Source: Ruegeria sp. THAF33 (GTDB lineage Bacteria; Pseudomonadota; Alphaproteobacteria; Rhodobacterales; Rhodobacteraceae). From it: 64,000 nucleotides of DNA. The stretch is taken from contig NZ_CP045384.1 in assembly GCF_009363615.1 (NCBI RefSeq), forward strand, positions 3,160,501 through 3,224,500. The letters run 5' to 3'. The notes under the pieces were generated by a model that made no database searches, was not told where the DNA came from, and was given only the letters and a program-made list of their open reading frames with translations. Both the position numbers and the translations under genes were made by a program. Below, one piece after another: positions 17,490-27,508 of the stretch (within the stretch, counting starts at the first letter, position 1; the number at the start of each line of letters is the position of its first letter).

Positions 17490-18308
17490 TTAATCATGGC
17501 TGACCCCCAGATAGGCGTCGATGACTTCCTGGTTGTTGCGCACCTCATCGGGTGTGCCGTCGCCGATCTTCTTGCCGTAATCCATCACGACCACCCGGTC
17601 GCTGAGATCCATCACAACGCCCATATCGTGCTCAATCAGGGCGATGGTGGTGCCGAATTCGTCATTCACGTCCAGGATAAACCGGCTCATGTCCTCTTTT
17701 TCTTCGACGTTCATGCCTGCCATAGGCTCATCCAGCAGCAATAGTTTGGGTTCCGCCGCCAGCGCCCGCGCCAGTTCGACCCGCTTTTTCAGGCCATACG
17801 GCAAGCGCGACACAGGCGTCTTGCGAATGTGCTGGATTTCAAGAAAGTCGATGATCTTCTCGACCGCCTCGCGGTTTTGCACCTCTTCCGCTTCGGCCTT
17901 GCCGCGCCAGATCGCCTGCTGGAGGATGTTGGTCTTCATAAAGTTCAGACGACCTGTCATCACGTTGTCCAGAACGCTCATACCCTCGAACAGGGCGATG
18001 TTCTGGAACGTCCGCGCGATTCCCTGCTGCGCCACCTCAAAGGGGCGCATGGGCGGGCGCTTGGACCCATGGAACCAGACCTCGCCTTCCTGCGGAACAT
18101 AGAAGCCCGAGATCACGTTCAGCATCGAGGATTTCCCGGCGCCGTTCGGCCCGATGATGGCGCGGATCTCGCCCTCGCGGATATCGAACGAGATATCCTT
18201 GATCGCCACCACGCCGCCAAAGCGCAGAGTGATGTTCTTCATTTCCATCACCACACCGCCGATCTTGCGACCGTCTTCGGTGACATATCCTTCGGAATTA
18301 TCCAGCAT
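17490..18308 (-). CDS. LivG-type ABC importer ATPase
   Basis: The second nucleotide-binding subunit, 272 residues: Walker A 'IIGPNGAGKSSMLNVISG', Walker B 'KLLLLDEPMAGMNVEEKED' and H-loop 'IALIEHDMGVVMDLSD'. The LivG-specific 'ARTFQNIALFEGMSVLDNV' is present. The signature region reads 'VSRLPYGLKKRVELARAL', i.e. LPYGLKKR in place of LSGGQ, normal for LivG proteins. The protein begins with about 20 residues before the ATPase core. It is 78 bases downstream of the acyl-CoA synthetase gene. Confidence 0.93.
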   Translation of the reverse strand: MLDNSEGYVTEDGRKIGGVVMEMKNITLRFGGVVAIKDISFDIREGEIRAIIGPNGAGKSSMLNVISGFYVPQEGEVWFHGSKRPPMRPFEVAQQGIARTFQNIALFEGMSVLDNVMTGRLNFMKTNILQQAIWRGKAEAEEVQNREAVEKIIDFLEIQHIRKTPVSRLPYGLKKRVELARALAAEPKLLLLDEPMAGMNVEEKEDMSRFILDVNDEFGTTIALIEHDMGVVMDLSDRVVVMDYGKKIGDGTPDEVRNNQEVIDAYLGVSHD

Positions 18309-18386
18309 CGGTCACTCCCTGACTTGCGCGAAAACGGGACGGCGGGCGGGGCGATGACCGCAGGTCGAGCGGCGCGCGTGCGGCCC

Positions 18387-20360
18387 TCATTCTGCGGCAA
18401 CCTTGTGTTGGGCGACGGGAACAACCGGCGCATCGACAATTTCCAGCGTCGCCGAAATCGATCCCTTGCGACCATCCTCATAGGTCACCTCGGTCGTGGT
18501 CGAAACCGTCTTGGACCCGTCATAAAGCGCGGCAATGATGTCGCTGAACTTGTCCTCGACAAACCCACGCCGCACCTTGCGGGTCCGGGTCATCTCGCCA
18601 TCATCGGCATCCAGTTCCTTGTGCAGCACCACAAAGCGGTGCACCTGACAGCCCGATAGCATCTCGTCAGCGGCGACCGACTTGTTCACCTCTTCCACAT
18701 GGGCCTTGATCGTCTCTAGCACGCGCGGATGTCCCGCCAGTTCCTGATACGAGGCATAGGCCACGTTGTTGCGTTCGGCCCAGTTGCCGACCGCGGTCAG
18801 ATCGATATTGATGAAGGCCACACAGCGATCCTTGCCATTGCCGAACAGCACCGCCTCCAGAATATCGGGATAGAACTTCAGCTTGTTCTCGACATATTTC
18901 GGCGCGAACATCGACCCGTCGGCCATCTTGCCCACGTCCTTGGCGCGGTCGATGATCCGCAGATGACCCGAGCTTTCCTCGATGAACCCCGCGTCGCCCG
19001 TGGCCACCCAGCCTTCAGGGTCCTTGGTCGATGCGGTCGAGTCCGGGTTCTTGAAATATTCGACGAAAACGCCAGGCGAGCGGTAGTGTATCTCGCCCTT
19101 GTCGTCGATCCTGATCTCGACATCGGGGGCCGGGACGCCAACGGTGTCGGCGCGCACCTCGCCGTCGGGCTGGACGGTGATGAACACGGTCGCCTCGGTT
19201 TGGCCGTACAACTGTTTCAGGTTGATGCCTAAAGAGCGATAGAAATCAAAGATCTCCGGCCCGATCGCCTCACCCGCCGTATAGCCCACCCGAAAGCGCC
19301 CATATCCCAGCGTGTCTTTGAGCGGCCCGTAAACCAACAGATTGCCCAGCGCATATTTCAACCTGTCACCCAAGCTCACCGGCTTGCCATCCAGCAACCG
19401 GCCGCCGACCTTCTTGGCATGCGCCATGAAGTAGTGGAACATGCGCTGCTTGAGCTTGCTGGCATCCTCCATTCGGATCATCACGTTGGTCAGCTGGGTC
19501 TCGAAGACCCGCGGCGGCGCGAAGAAATAGGTCGGCCCGATCTCGCGCAGGTCAGTCATCATCGTGTCGGCGCTTTCGGGGCAGTTCACGCAGAACCCGC
19601 ACCAGTAGGCCTGACCGATGGAAAAGATGAAATCCCCCACCCAGGCCATCGGCAGATAGGACAGGATGTCTTCGTTGCGGGTCAGGTGGTCGAATTCGGC
19701 CGAGTTCTTTGCACTTTCGATCACGTTGCGGTTTGACAGCACCACGCCCTTGGGCTTGCCTGTGGTGCCCGAGGTATAAAGCATCACGCAGGTGTCGTCA
19801 TAGGTGATCTCGCCGATGCGCCTGTCCAGTTCGGCGTCGAAACGCGCATGACCGGCGCTGCCCTCGGCCTTGATGTCGTCAAGGGCATTCATCTGGCTGT
19901 GGTCGTATTTCCGCATACCGCGCTTGTCGGTATAGAGGATGTGTTTGACCTGATGCAGGTTTTCCTGAATCTCGATGACCTTGTCGACCTGCTCCTGATC
20001 GCCGCAGACGACATATTTCGCTCCGCAATGCTCCAGCACATAGGCCATCTCTTCGGCAACCGCGTCTTGATAGAGAGGGACCGGAATGGCACCGACCATC
20101 TGCGCCGCAACCATTGACCAGTAATGTGCCGGGCGGTTGCGCCCGATTACGGCGATGTGGTCACCCTTTTCAACGCCAAGTTCAAGAAATCCAAGCGCCA
20201 GCGCGCGGATCTCGGCGGCCGTTTCCGCCCAGGTCCAGCATTGCCAGATCCCGAATTCCTTTTCGCGGTAAGCCGGGGCATCCCCGAACTGCGTCGCATT
20301 GCGATGTAGCAGCGCCGGAAGGGAGTGCATCCCTTCGGCGCCCGACTGCGTCTGAGCCAA
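18387..20360 (-). CDS. Long-chain acyl-CoA synthetase (FadD15/FAA1-type AMP-binding protein)
   Basis: An ANL-superfamily ligase of 657 residues, longer than PaaK-type ligases, in the long-chain acyl-CoA synthetase group. Motifs: P-loop 'MLYTSGTTGKPKGVVLSNRN', 'LKQLYGQTEATVFIT' (A5) and 'WVATGDAGFIEESSGHL' with 'RIIDRAKD' (A8 hinge). Start is TTG 20360, ten bases after GGGGAGGAG; the next ATG is codon 11. It is the first gene of the importer operon, so 20361-20643 should hold the promoter. Importer plus two activating enzymes suggests 'vectorial' uptake of carboxylic acids; chain length and ring content cannot be read. Confidence 0.9.
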   Translation of the reverse strand: MAQTQSGAEGMHSLPALLHRNATQFGDAPAYREKEFGIWQCWTWAETAAEIRALALGFLELGVEKGDHIAVIGRNRPAHYWSMVAAQMVGAIPVPLYQDAVAEEMAYVLEHCGAKYVVCGDQEQVDKVIEIQENLHQVKHILYTDKRGMRKYDHSQMNALDDIKAEGSAGHARFDAELDRRIGEITYDDTCVMLYTSGTTGKPKGVVLSNRNVIESAKNSAEFDHLTRNEDILSYLPMAWVGDFIFSIGQAYWCGFCVNCPESADTMMTDLREIGPTYFFAPPRVFETQLTNVMIRMEDASKLKQRMFHYFMAHAKKVGGRLLDGKPVSLGDRLKYALGNLLVYGPLKDTLGYGRFRVGYTAGEAIGPEIFDFYRSLGINLKQLYGQTEATVFITVQPDGEVRADTVGVPAPDVEIRIDDKGEIHYRSPGVFVEYFKNPDSTASTKDPEGWVATGDAGFIEESSGHLRIIDRAKDVGKMADGSMFAPKYVENKLKFYPDILEAVLFGNGKDRCVAFINIDLTAVGNWAERNNVAYASYQELAGHPRVLETIKAHVEEVNKSVAADEMLSGCQVHRFVVLHKELDADDGEMTRTRKVRRGFVEDKFSDIIAALYDGSKTVSTTTEVTYEDGRKGSISATLEIVDAPVVPVAQHKVAAE

Positions 20361-20643
20361 TTCTATCTCTCCTCCCCATCCGGCCCCGAGTTGGGCCGGA
20401 ACGGCGTCGCCGGGTCAGACCGGAACGCTGCTGCCCCGATTAAGGACAAGGAGGACGATCAGCGTCAACTTTTTCGTGATGTTTTCTCAATTCTTACGAA
20501 TTGTAACAATGGAGGGGTGATCGTCTGATCCTGTTTCAAACCGCATATTCTAGTCGTGTTTTGTACTTTAACTGTCCGCTTTCAAACAGTCTTGGGCCAA
20601 TGGGCGTGCCAATACAAATTGGCAAATGAACAAGGAGCTTGAC

Positions 20644-21072
20644 ATGACAACGCGAGGCAATTGCCTGTGCAAAAATACGAAATGGGAGTTTATCGGGGAT
20701 GTGACATGGGCTTGCTACTGCCATTGCGATGATTGCCGTCGAAACTGTGCCGCACCCATAGTTGCATGGTTGGGTGTTCCACTTCGGAACTTCAAATGGA
20801 CTGCCCAAGCACCCAAAACACTGGAAAGCTCAAAAGGTGTATTTCGGCATTTCTGCCGCGATTGTGGTTCTCCAGTTGGTTTTGAAGCAGACCATTACCC
20901 TGGTGGGATGCATTTATATGCCGCTTCAATGGAACACCCAGAGGACTTTGTTCCGACCTTCCACGTCAACTACCAAAGCAAGCTGCCATGGCTTCGTATC
21001 GAAGACGATCTGAAGAAGTACGAGGGCACACTCCTTCACGCCCCAGAGGATTTGAGTGCTTATGACGATTAG
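20644..21072 (+). CDS. GFA-family zinc-binding protein
   Basis: A 142-residue member of the GFA/CENP-V fold family (glutathione-dependent formaldehyde-activating enzyme relatives). Zinc-binding cysteines are seen as 'GNCLCKNTKWEF', 'CYCHCDDCRRNC' and 'FRHFCRDCGSPVGFE'. Most family members have no proven activity, so a formaldehyde role should not be assumed. ATG 20644 follows AAGGAG by seven bases. The gene has clearly lower GC and more A/T-ending codons than both flanks, is isolated, and is convergent with mutT; it looks recently acquired. Confidence 0.88.
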   Translation: MTTRGNCLCKNTKWEFIGDVTWACYCHCDDCRRNCAAPIVAWLGVPLRNFKWTAQAPKTLESSKGVFRHFCRDCGSPVGFEADHYPGGMHLYAASMEHPEDFVPTFHVNYQSKLPWLRIEDDLKKYEGTLLHAPEDLSAYDD

Positions 21073-21096
21073 GCCGATTCAGGGTCTAAGTAACGC

Positions 21097-21495
21097 TCAA
21101 AGCCAATCCCGCAAAATCGGAATCAGCGGCACATCGGCAGCCGGCATCGGATAGTTCCGCAGGTCATTCGCGCGCACCCATTTCAGCGCCTGACCCTCTT
21201 TCGACTGCGGGATGCCGTCCCATTTGCGGCAGGCAAACAGAGGCATCAGCAGGTGGAAATCATCATAGCTGTGGCTGGCAAAGGTCAGCGGTGCAAGGCA
21301 CGAGGCCCAGGTGTCGATGCCCAGTTCCTCGTGCAACTCGCGGATCAGGGCGGCCTCGGGGGTTTCGCCCGGCTCGATCTTGCCGCCGGGGAATTCCCAC
21401 AGTCCGGCCATGGATTTGCCTTCGGGGCGTTGGGCCAGCAGCACGCGGCCCTCGATGTCGATCAGGGCGACAGCAGAGACTAACACGGTTCTCAC
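21097..21495 (-). CDS. mutT: 8-oxo-dGTP diphosphatase (MutT)
   Basis: A 132-residue NUDIX hydrolase that would clear 8-oxo-dGTP from the nucleotide pool. The Nudix box is complete: 'GGKIEPGETPEAALIRELHEELG', given here as its two ends GGKIEPGE and RELHEELG. 'GLWEFPGGK' is the MutT-typical lead-in. The GTG start at 21495 overlaps the argJ stop by four bases (GTGA), so it is translationally coupled to argJ, an arrangement common in Rhodobacteraceae from memory. Confidence 0.9.
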   Translation of the reverse strand: MRTVLVSAVALIDIEGRVLLAQRPEGKSMAGLWEFPGGKIEPGETPEAALIRELHEELGIDTWASCLAPLTFASHSYDDFHLLMPLFACRKWDGIPQSKEGQALKWVRANDLRNYPMPAADVPLIPILRDWL

Positions 21496-22718
21496 GAGCG
21501 ATAATCCGCGTTGATCTCGATATAGCCGTGGGTCAGATCACAGGTCCAGACGGTGGATTTCCCTTCGCCCAGCCCCAGATCGACCGCAATCACGAGGTCC
21601 TGCCCTTTCATATAGGCGGCGGCGTCTTCCTCGCGATAATCCGGGCTGACCCAGCCGTTCTCGGCCACAAGAATATCACCGAAGGAAATGCTGAGCTTGT
21701 CGCGATCCGCCGCCGCGCCCGACTTGCCGATGGCCATGACGATACGGCCCCAGTTCGGATCCTCACCGGCAATGGCGGTTTTTACCAGAGGGGAGTTGGC
21801 GATGGCCAGACCGTGGATCTTGGCGTCAGCGTCCGAGGCGGCTCCGGTCACGCGGATTTCCACGAATTTGGTGGCGCCTTCCCCGTCACGCACCACTTGT
21901 TGCGCCAGATCCAGCATCACGCCTTCCAGCGCCTCGGCAAATGCAGCGTTGGTGGTGGCATCGACGCCCGAGGCCCCGGTGGCGCACAAAAGCAGCGTAT
22001 CCGAGGTCGAGGTGTCGCTGTCCACAGTGATGCAGTTGAAGGTGCGATCTGTGTGGGCGCTCAGCATTTCCTGCAACGCCGATTGCTCAACCTGTGCGTC
22101 GGTGAAGATATAGACCAGCATCGTCGCCATGTCTGGCGCGATCATTCCGGAACCCTTCGCAATCCCTGCAATAGAGACTGTTTTGCCACCGATTTCGACC
22201 TGTGCGCTCGCCCCTTTCGGGAACGTGTCCGTCGTCATGATCGCCCGCGCGGCGTTTTCGATGGCATGGCGGCTGAGGCCGGATTTCAACGCCTCAAGCT
22301 GCGATATGATGCGATCATGCGGCAGCGGTTCACCGATGACACCGGTGGACGAGGTAAAGACCCGTTCGACCGGGACACCGGTCGATTTGGAAACGGCCTG
22401 CGTCACCTCGGCAACCGATGTCTGGCCATAATGCCCGGTAAAGGCGTTGGCGTTGCCCGAGTTCACAAGGATCGCCGCAGGTCCATCGCTGGGGCCGCCT
22501 ATTTTCTTCTGACAATCCAGAACCGGTGCCGCGCGGGTGGCCGAGCGGGTGAAGACACCCGCCACCGACGTGCCCGGATCAAGAACAGCCAGCATGACAT
22601 CCGTGCGACCCTTATAGCGCACACCCGCTTCGACGGTGGCAAAACGCACACCGTCAATCGCAGGCAGTTCAGGGAAAGACGCCGGCGCCAGCGGCGAAAC
22701 CTTCGTGATCGTGGCCAC
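21492..22718 (-). CDS. argJ: Bifunctional glutamate N-acetyltransferase / ornithine acetyltransferase
   Basis: Transfers the acetyl group of N-acetylornithine to glutamate, cycling acetyl groups in arginine synthesis, and can also use acetyl-CoA. The 408-residue precursor cleaves itself before the Thr of 'GMIAPDMATML' to give alpha and beta chains; 'IAKGSGMIAPDMATML' is intact. Other family segments are 'ILVNSGNANAFTG' and 'TVDSDTSTSDT'. It lies six bases after the parvulin gene and overlaps mutT, forming a three-gene operon. Confidence 0.96.
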   Translation of the reverse strand: MATITKVSPLAPASFPELPAIDGVRFATVEAGVRYKGRTDVMLAVLDPGTSVAGVFTRSATRAAPVLDCQKKIGGPSDGPAAILVNSGNANAFTGHYGQTSVAEVTQAVSKSTGVPVERVFTSSTGVIGEPLPHDRIISQLEALKSGLSRHAIENAARAIMTTDTFPKGASAQVEIGGKTVSIAGIAKGSGMIAPDMATMLVYIFTDAQVEQSALQEMLSAHTDRTFNCITVDSDTSTSDTLLLCATGASGVDATTNAAFAEALEGVMLDLAQQVVRDGEGATKFVEIRVTGAASDADAKIHGLAIANSPLVKTAIAGEDPNWGRIVMAIGKSGAAADRDKLSISFGDILVAENGWVSPDYREEDAAAYMKGQDLVIAVDLGLGEGKSTVWTCDLTHGYIEINADYRS

Positions 22719-22724
22719 TGGTCT

Positions 22725-23573
22725 TTACTCCTGAATCAGGTCCAGCTGGCGCATGATCTCAGGGCCTGCGCCTTCCAGCGCAGGGCGTTCGATCTGTGCC
22801 TGCTGCGTCAACTCGTCGATCCGCGCCTGAATGGCATCTTGCTGGATCGTTTGGGCCAGCTCATCGCGCACCGCGTCCAGTTCGGGGGCTTCGGTTTTGC
22901 GCTTGTCGTTCAGCTTGACCAGATGCCAGCCAAACTGAGTTTGCACCGGTTCCGACACCTGACCTTTTTCCAGCGCGATCACTGCTGCCTCGAACTCAGG
23001 CACCATCTGGCCTTTTCCGAACCATCCCAGCGCGCCACCATTCGGGCCGGACGGACCGGTCGAGTTCTCTCGGGCAAGTTCCGCAAAGTCGGCGCCATCA
23101 TCAAGCTGTGCCTTGAGCGCTTTGGCTTCTTCTTCCGATTCCACCAGAATATGGCTGGCGTCGAATTCGTCTTCACCCGCAAAATCATTGAAACGCGCAT
23201 CGTAAGCGGCCTGAATGGCTTCCTCTGTGACGAGATCGTTGGTCAGAGCCGCGACCGTCTGAACCGCCTGAAGCGACCGCTTTTCATTGTCGAGTGTCAG
23301 CGCGTTTTGCTTGTTCAGGCCATCCTGTTGCTGTCCCAGCAATTGCTGCTGGATCAGCTGTTCCAGAACGAAATCGAACAGCACGTCGTCTTCCGCCTGC
23401 TGATATTGCGGTGGCAGAGAAGCGACGGTGGCGATCACGTGACCCAATGTGATCTCATCCCCGTTTACCCGAGCGACAACGGTCGACGCATCCGGCTGGG
23501 TTTCGGCGGCCAGCGGCAGGGCCATCACGGCGGCCAGGACCAGCGATGGCAGAAAAGTGAGACCTTTGGGCAT
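22725..23573 (-). CDS. Periplasmic parvulin-type peptidyl-prolyl isomerase
   Basis: A 282-residue exported PPIase. Residues 1-22 form a signal peptide ending 'MALPLAAE'. An N-terminal SurA/PrsA-like helical region (about 30-130, 'TVVARVNGDEITLGHV') precedes a rotamase domain (about 135-230) with 'SHILVESEEEAKAL', 'NGGALGWFGKGQMVPEFE' and 'VQTQFGWHLVKL'. It probably assists folding of envelope proteins. It heads the ppi-argJ-mutT operon and is divergent from secA, with 176 bases between the starts holding both promoters; proximity of an export chaperone to secA is suggestive. Confidence 0.92.
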   Translation of the reverse strand: MPKGLTFLPSLVLAAVMALPLAAETQPDASTVVARVNGDEITLGHVIATVASLPPQYQQAEDDVLFDFVLEQLIQQQLLGQQQDGLNKQNALTLDNEKRSLQAVQTVAALTNDLVTEEAIQAAYDARFNDFAGEDEFDASHILVESEEEAKALKAQLDDGADFAELARENSTGPSGPNGGALGWFGKGQMVPEFEAAVIALEKGQVSEPVQTQFGWHLVKLNDKRKTEAPELDAVRDELAQTIQQDAIQARIDELTQQAQIERPALEGAGPEIMRQLDLIQE

Positions 23574-23749
23574 TGAATCATCCTATTTTCTTGCCGCGAC
23601 AGGGCGCGGCGTTGACACTCTGGAACCTGCCGCTTACATCGCTTTGAAGCCTTGGACAGGGCCGCCTTTCACCCCCCGTATCTATGGGTTGCGCGCAAGG
23701 TGGGCAAGCCTGTCGCAACCACGAAAAGAACAGATCCTCTGGAGTGAAC

Positions 23750-26467
23750 ATGCTGGGACTCGGAACGCTCGCCAAAAAGGTGTTCGGAACACCGAACGAC
23801 CGCAAGATCAAGGCGACCCGCCCTCTGGTCGAAAAGATCAATGCGCTGGAGCCAGAGTTTGAAAAGCTTTCAGATCAAGGTCTGATCGACAAGACCGAAG
23901 ACCTGCGCAAGCGCGCACTGGATGGCGAAAGCCTGGACGACCTGCTGCCCGAGGCCTTTGCCAACGTACGCGAAGGCGCCAAGCGCGCACTTGGCCTGCG
24001 GGCCTTTGACGTGCAGCTGATGGGCGGCATTTTCCTGCATCAGGGCAACATCTCGGAAATGAAGACGGGCGAAGGCAAGACTCTGGTCGCCACCTTCCCG
24101 GCCTATTTGAACGCGCTGACCGGCAAGGGCGTGCATGTCGTCACGGTGAACGAATACCTGGCCAAACGTGACGCGGAATGGATGGGCAAGGTGTTTGCGG
24201 CCGTAGGCATGACCACTGGTGTGATCTGGTCCGGCCAGCCCGACGCGGAAAAACTGGCAGCGTATTCCTGTGACATCACGTATGCCACCAACAATGAGCT
24301 GGGCTTTGACTATCTGCGCGACAACATGAAGGCGGATCTGGAGCAGGTTTACCAGAAGCATCACAACTTTGCGATTGTGGACGAGGTCGACTCGATCCTG
24401 ATCGATGAAGCGCGGACGCCGCTGATCATCTCGGGTCCTGCGCAGGACCGGTCGGATCTGTACACCGCCATTGATGCCCTGATCCCGACGCTGAGCGATG
24501 ATCATTACACCCTGGACGAAAAATCGCGCAATGTGACCTTTACCGATGAAGGCAACGAATTTCTTGAGGCACAGCTGCTTCAGGCCGGCCTGATTCCCGA
24601 AGGCCATTCCCTGTATGATCCGGAAAGCACCACCGTCGTGCATCACGTCAACCAGGCGCTGCGTGCACACAAGCTGTTCCAGCGCGACAAGGATTACATC
24701 GTGCGCGACGGCAACGTCGTTCTGATCGATGAATTCACCGGCCGCATGATGCCGGGGCGTCGCCTGTCCGAAGGTCTGCATCAGGCGATCGAAGCCAAGG
24801 AAAAGGTTCAGATCCAGCCGGAAAACGTCACATTGGCAAGCGTGACATTCCAGAACTATTTCCGCCTGTACGACAAACTGAGCGGCATGACCGGCACCGC
24901 GTTGACCGAAGCCGAAGAATTTGCCGAGATCTACGGTCTGGGCGTGGTCGAAGTTCCGACCAACCTGCCGATTGCCCGTATCGACGAAGATGATCAGGTC
25001 TATCGTACGGCCGCCGAAAAATACAATGCGATGATCGCCGAGACGAAAAAGGCGCAGGAAAAGGGCCAGCCGGTTCTGCTGGGGACCACGTCGATCGAAA
25101 AATCCGAACTGCTCAGCCAGATGCTGACCAAGGAAGGTATCAAGCACAACGTTCTGAACGCCCGCCAGCACGAACAAGAGGCTCAGATCGTTGCTGATGC
25201 CGGTCGTCTGGGTGCGGTAACCATCGCCACCAACATGGCCGGTCGCGGCACCGACATTCAGCTTGGCGGCAATGTCGAGATGAAGGTGCTGAAAGCGATT
25301 GCCGAGAATCCAGACGCGGATCCGTCCGAGCTGCGGGCCGCCGAAGAAGCACGCCACGCCGAAGAAAAAGAAAAGGTTCTGGCTGCTGGCGGTCTTTACG
25401 TCATGGCGTCGGAACGCCACGAAAGCCGCCGGATCGACAACCAGCTGCGCGGTCGTTCCGGCCGTCAGGGCGACCCGGGCCGAACGGTGTTTTATCTGAG
25501 CCTCGAGGATGACCTGATGCGCATCTTCGGCTCGGAACGGCTGGACAAGGTATTGACCACGCTGGGCATGAAAGAAGGCGAGGCGATCATTCACCCCTGG
25601 GTGAACAAGTCGCTGGAACGCGCGCAGTCCAAGGTCGAAGGACGTAACTTTGACATGCGCAAGAACGTTCTGAAGTTCGACGACGTGATGAACGACCAGC
25701 GGAAGGTGATCTTCAGCCAGCGCCGCGAAATCATGTCTGCGAACGACCTGTCCGAGATCGTCTCGGATATGCGCGAACAGGTGATTGACGACCTGATTGA
25801 CGAATACATGCCGCCGAAATCCTATGCTGATCAGTGGGATACTGAGGGTCTGCACGAGGCGATAAAGGACAAGCTGAACATGGACGTCCCGGTTCAGGAC
25901 TGGGCCGCCGAAGAAGGCGTGGATGACGAGCAGGTGCGCGAACGTCTGATCAAGGCCGCGGATGAGATGATGGCCCAGAAGGCCGTCGCCTTTGGCCCTG
26001 AAAACATGCGCAACATCGAAAAACAGGTTCTGCTTCAGACCATCGACAGCAAATGGCGCGAGCATCTGCTGACCCTGGAACATCTGCGCTCGGTCGTTGG
26101 GTTCCGCGGTTATGCCCAGCGCGATCCTCTGAACGAATACAAGACCGAAAGCTTTCAGCTGTTCGAAAGCATGCTGGATTCCCTGCGCGAGACCGTGACA
26201 CAGCAATTGTCGCGCGTACGCCCGCTGACCGAAGAAGAACAGAAAGAAATGCTGGCGCAGATGGCAGGGCAGCAGGCTCAGGCGCAGGAGGCCGTGGACA
26301 AGGCCGCGAAACAGGCCGAAGCCAAGGCCGAGGCTGCGGCCTCGGGTGATGCGCTTCCGGGGTTCGACGAAAGCGATCCATCGACCTGGGGCAACCCGTC
26401 GCGAAATGATCCGTGCCCGTGTGGCTCGGGCAAGAAGTTCAAACACTGCCATGGCCGACTGACCTAA
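23750..26467 (+). CDS. secA: Protein translocase ATPase SecA
   Basis: The motor of the Sec pathway, 905 residues, the normal alphaproteobacterial size. Walker A '[12 protein letters not shown]', DEAD-box equivalent '[15 protein letters not shown]', '[15 protein letters not shown]' and '[18 protein letters not shown]' (motifs V/VI) are intact. The C-terminus has an Ala/Gln/Lys-rich linker and the SecB/lipid-binding zinc motif '[16 protein letters not shown]'. ATG 23750 follows GGAG by five bases; an upstream extension of the frame to 23684 has no ribosome-binding site. Confidence 0.98.
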   Translation: MLGLGTLAKKVFGTPNDRKIKATRPLVEKINALEPEFEKLSDQGLIDKTEDLRKRALDGESLDDLLPEAFANVREGAKRALGLRAFDVQLMGGIFLHQGNISEMKTGEGKTLVATFPAYLNALTGKGVHVVTVNEYLAKRDAEWMGKVFAAVGMTTGVIWSGQPDAEKLAAYSCDITYATNNELGFDYLRDNMKADLEQVYQKHHNFAIVDEVDSILIDEARTPLIISGPAQDRSDLYTAIDALIPTLSDDHYTLDEKSRNVTFTDEGNEFLEAQLLQAGLIPEGHSLYDPESTTVVHHVNQALRAHKLFQRDKDYIVRDGNVVLIDEFTGRMMPGRRLSEGLHQAIEAKEKVQIQPENVTLASVTFQNYFRLYDKLSGMTGTALTEAEEFAEIYGLGVVEVPTNLPIARIDEDDQVYRTAAEKYNAMIAETKKAQEKGQPVLLGTTSIEKSELLSQMLTKEGIKHNVLNARQHEQEAQIVADAGRLGAVTIATNMAGRGTDIQLGGNVEMKVLKAIAENPDADPSELRAAEEARHAEEKEKVLAAGGLYVMASERHESRRIDNQLRGRSGRQGDPGRTVFYLSLEDDLMRIFGSERLDKVLTTLGMKEGEAIIHPWVNKSLERAQSKVEGRNFDMRKNVLKFDDVMNDQRKVIFSQRREIMSANDLSEIVSDMREQVIDDLIDEYMPPKSYADQWDTEGLHEAIKDKLNMDVPVQDWAAEEGVDDEQVRERLIKAADEMMAQKAVAFGPENMRNIEKQVLLQTIDSKWREHLLTLEHLRSVVGFRGYAQRDPLNEYKTESFQLFESMLDSLRETVTQQLSRVRPLTEEEQKEMLAQMAGQQAQAQEAVDKAAKQAEAKAEAAASGDALPGFDESDPSTWGNPSRNDPCPCGSGKKFKHCHGRLT

Positions 26468-26498
26468 CGTCACCCGCCGAATCCACAATGTGTTCGTC

Positions 26499-26521
26499 TC
26501 GCGGCCACAAATTGGCCGCGA
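26499..26521 (+). terminator. Hairpin downstream of secA
   Basis: A perfect 9-bp GC-rich stem (26499-26507 with 26513-26521) and a five-base loop, 32 bases after the secA stop. There is no T tract, so it may attenuate or stabilise rather than terminate. Confidence 0.5.
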
Positions 26522-26566
26522 TTCGTGGCGAATGTGCGATTTGCTCCTTCAACTGGGGAGGGTGTC

Positions 26567-27484
26567 TTGTTTGTAGTTCGAAACTACGTGACCATGTGCG
26601 GCACGGTCGCTTGTGCTTTGGGCATAGGCTACCTGATGCAGAACGGACCAACCGCGCAGCCGGCGAACGCGGGGGATAGTGTTGATGTTGCCTCGGCATC
26701 TCAGCAATCTTCGGTTCTGTCGGGGTTGGATGCTATCGTACTGACTTCAGCTCCGGCGTCTGACGCAGATTCCGGGGCGGCAGCGCCCGAACCTCGCGCA
26801 GTTCCGTCAGCCCCGAAAACGACGGATTGCAACATCAGCGCGCGCGCCGTCGCCGTCCCCGGCGCCATGGCACAGCTGTCGCTGCGGGCACCCTGCCACC
26901 GAAACGAACGCGTTGAAATTCATCACAGCGGCCTGACGGTCAGCCAGAACACCGACGATTCCGGTGCCTTGAACATGACCATCCCGGCACTGTCGGAATA
27001 CGCGATTTTCCTGATTTCATTCGAAGATGAAACGGGTACGGTCGCCACCACTCACGTGACCGACATTGCCGAATATGACCGCGTCGTCCTGCAATGGCAG
27101 GGTGTTACCGAGTTGCAGATTCACGCGCTGGAATTCGGGGCAAGCTATGGCAGCAGCGGCCACGTGTGGGATGATTCCTCGGCAAATGGCGCAGGAGAGG
27201 TTCTGCGCCTGGGCCAGACGGGTCTGGGTCGTGCCAAGAATATCGAAGTATATTCCTTTCCGACGGGCGCGTCGGATCGGTCCGGCAGCATCGACCTGAC
27301 GGTCGAAGCCGAAGTGACCGAATCCAACTGCGGGCAAACGCTGAATGTGCAGGCGCTGGAACTTCTGTCCGATACCCGTCTGCGGTCGCGCGACATGTCC
27401 CTGACCCTGCCGGATTGTTCGCAGGCCGGTGAGTTTCTGGTGTTGAATAATCTGCTCTCAGACCTGACAATTGCGGCAAAGTAA
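26567..27484 (+). CDS. Membrane-anchored exported protein of unknown function, next to secA
   Basis: About 305 residues. An N-terminal hydrophobic helix ('VTMCGTVACALGIGYLMQ') is followed by an Ala/Ser/Pro-rich linker (to about residue 85) and a soluble, probably beta-rich domain with four well-spaced cysteines ('TTDCNISARA', 'RAPCHRNERVE', 'TESNCGQTLN', 'LPDCSQAGEF') that could pair in the periplasm. TTG 26567 lies five bases after GGGGAGG; ATG 26594 is the alternative. No domain family is recognised. It is followed after 24 bases by the PstS-like/OmpA gene, so the two probably work in the envelope together. Confidence 0.75.
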   Translation: MFVVRNYVTMCGTVACALGIGYLMQNGPTAQPANAGDSVDVASASQQSSVLSGLDAIVLTSAPASDADSGAAAPEPRAVPSAPKTTDCNISARAVAVPGAMAQLSLRAPCHRNERVEIHHSGLTVSQNTDDSGALNMTIPALSEYAIFLISFEDETGTVATTHVTDIAEYDRVVLQWQGVTELQIHALEFGASYGSSGHVWDDSSANGAGEVLRLGQTGLGRAKNIEVYSFPTGASDRSGSIDLTVEAEVTESNCGQTLNVQALELLSDTRLRSRDMSLTLPDCSQAGEFLVLNNLLSDLTIAAK

Positions 27485-27508
27485 TCCGCAGGCAGGCTCG
27501 ACTCTCTT

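Noticed and set aside
21291..23576. 761-codon open frame on the plus strand across argJ and the parvulin gene
   Set aside because: It spans two real genes in antisense and crosses their boundary; the translation has no domain and is rich in Arg and Gly. Shadow of high GC3.
23870..26488. Very long open frame (872 codons) antisense to secA
   Set aside because: It is a codon-bias shadow of a GC-rich gene: it follows secA's third positions, has no ribosome-binding site or recognisable domain, and its translation is low-complexity and rich in His, Gln, Phe and Val.
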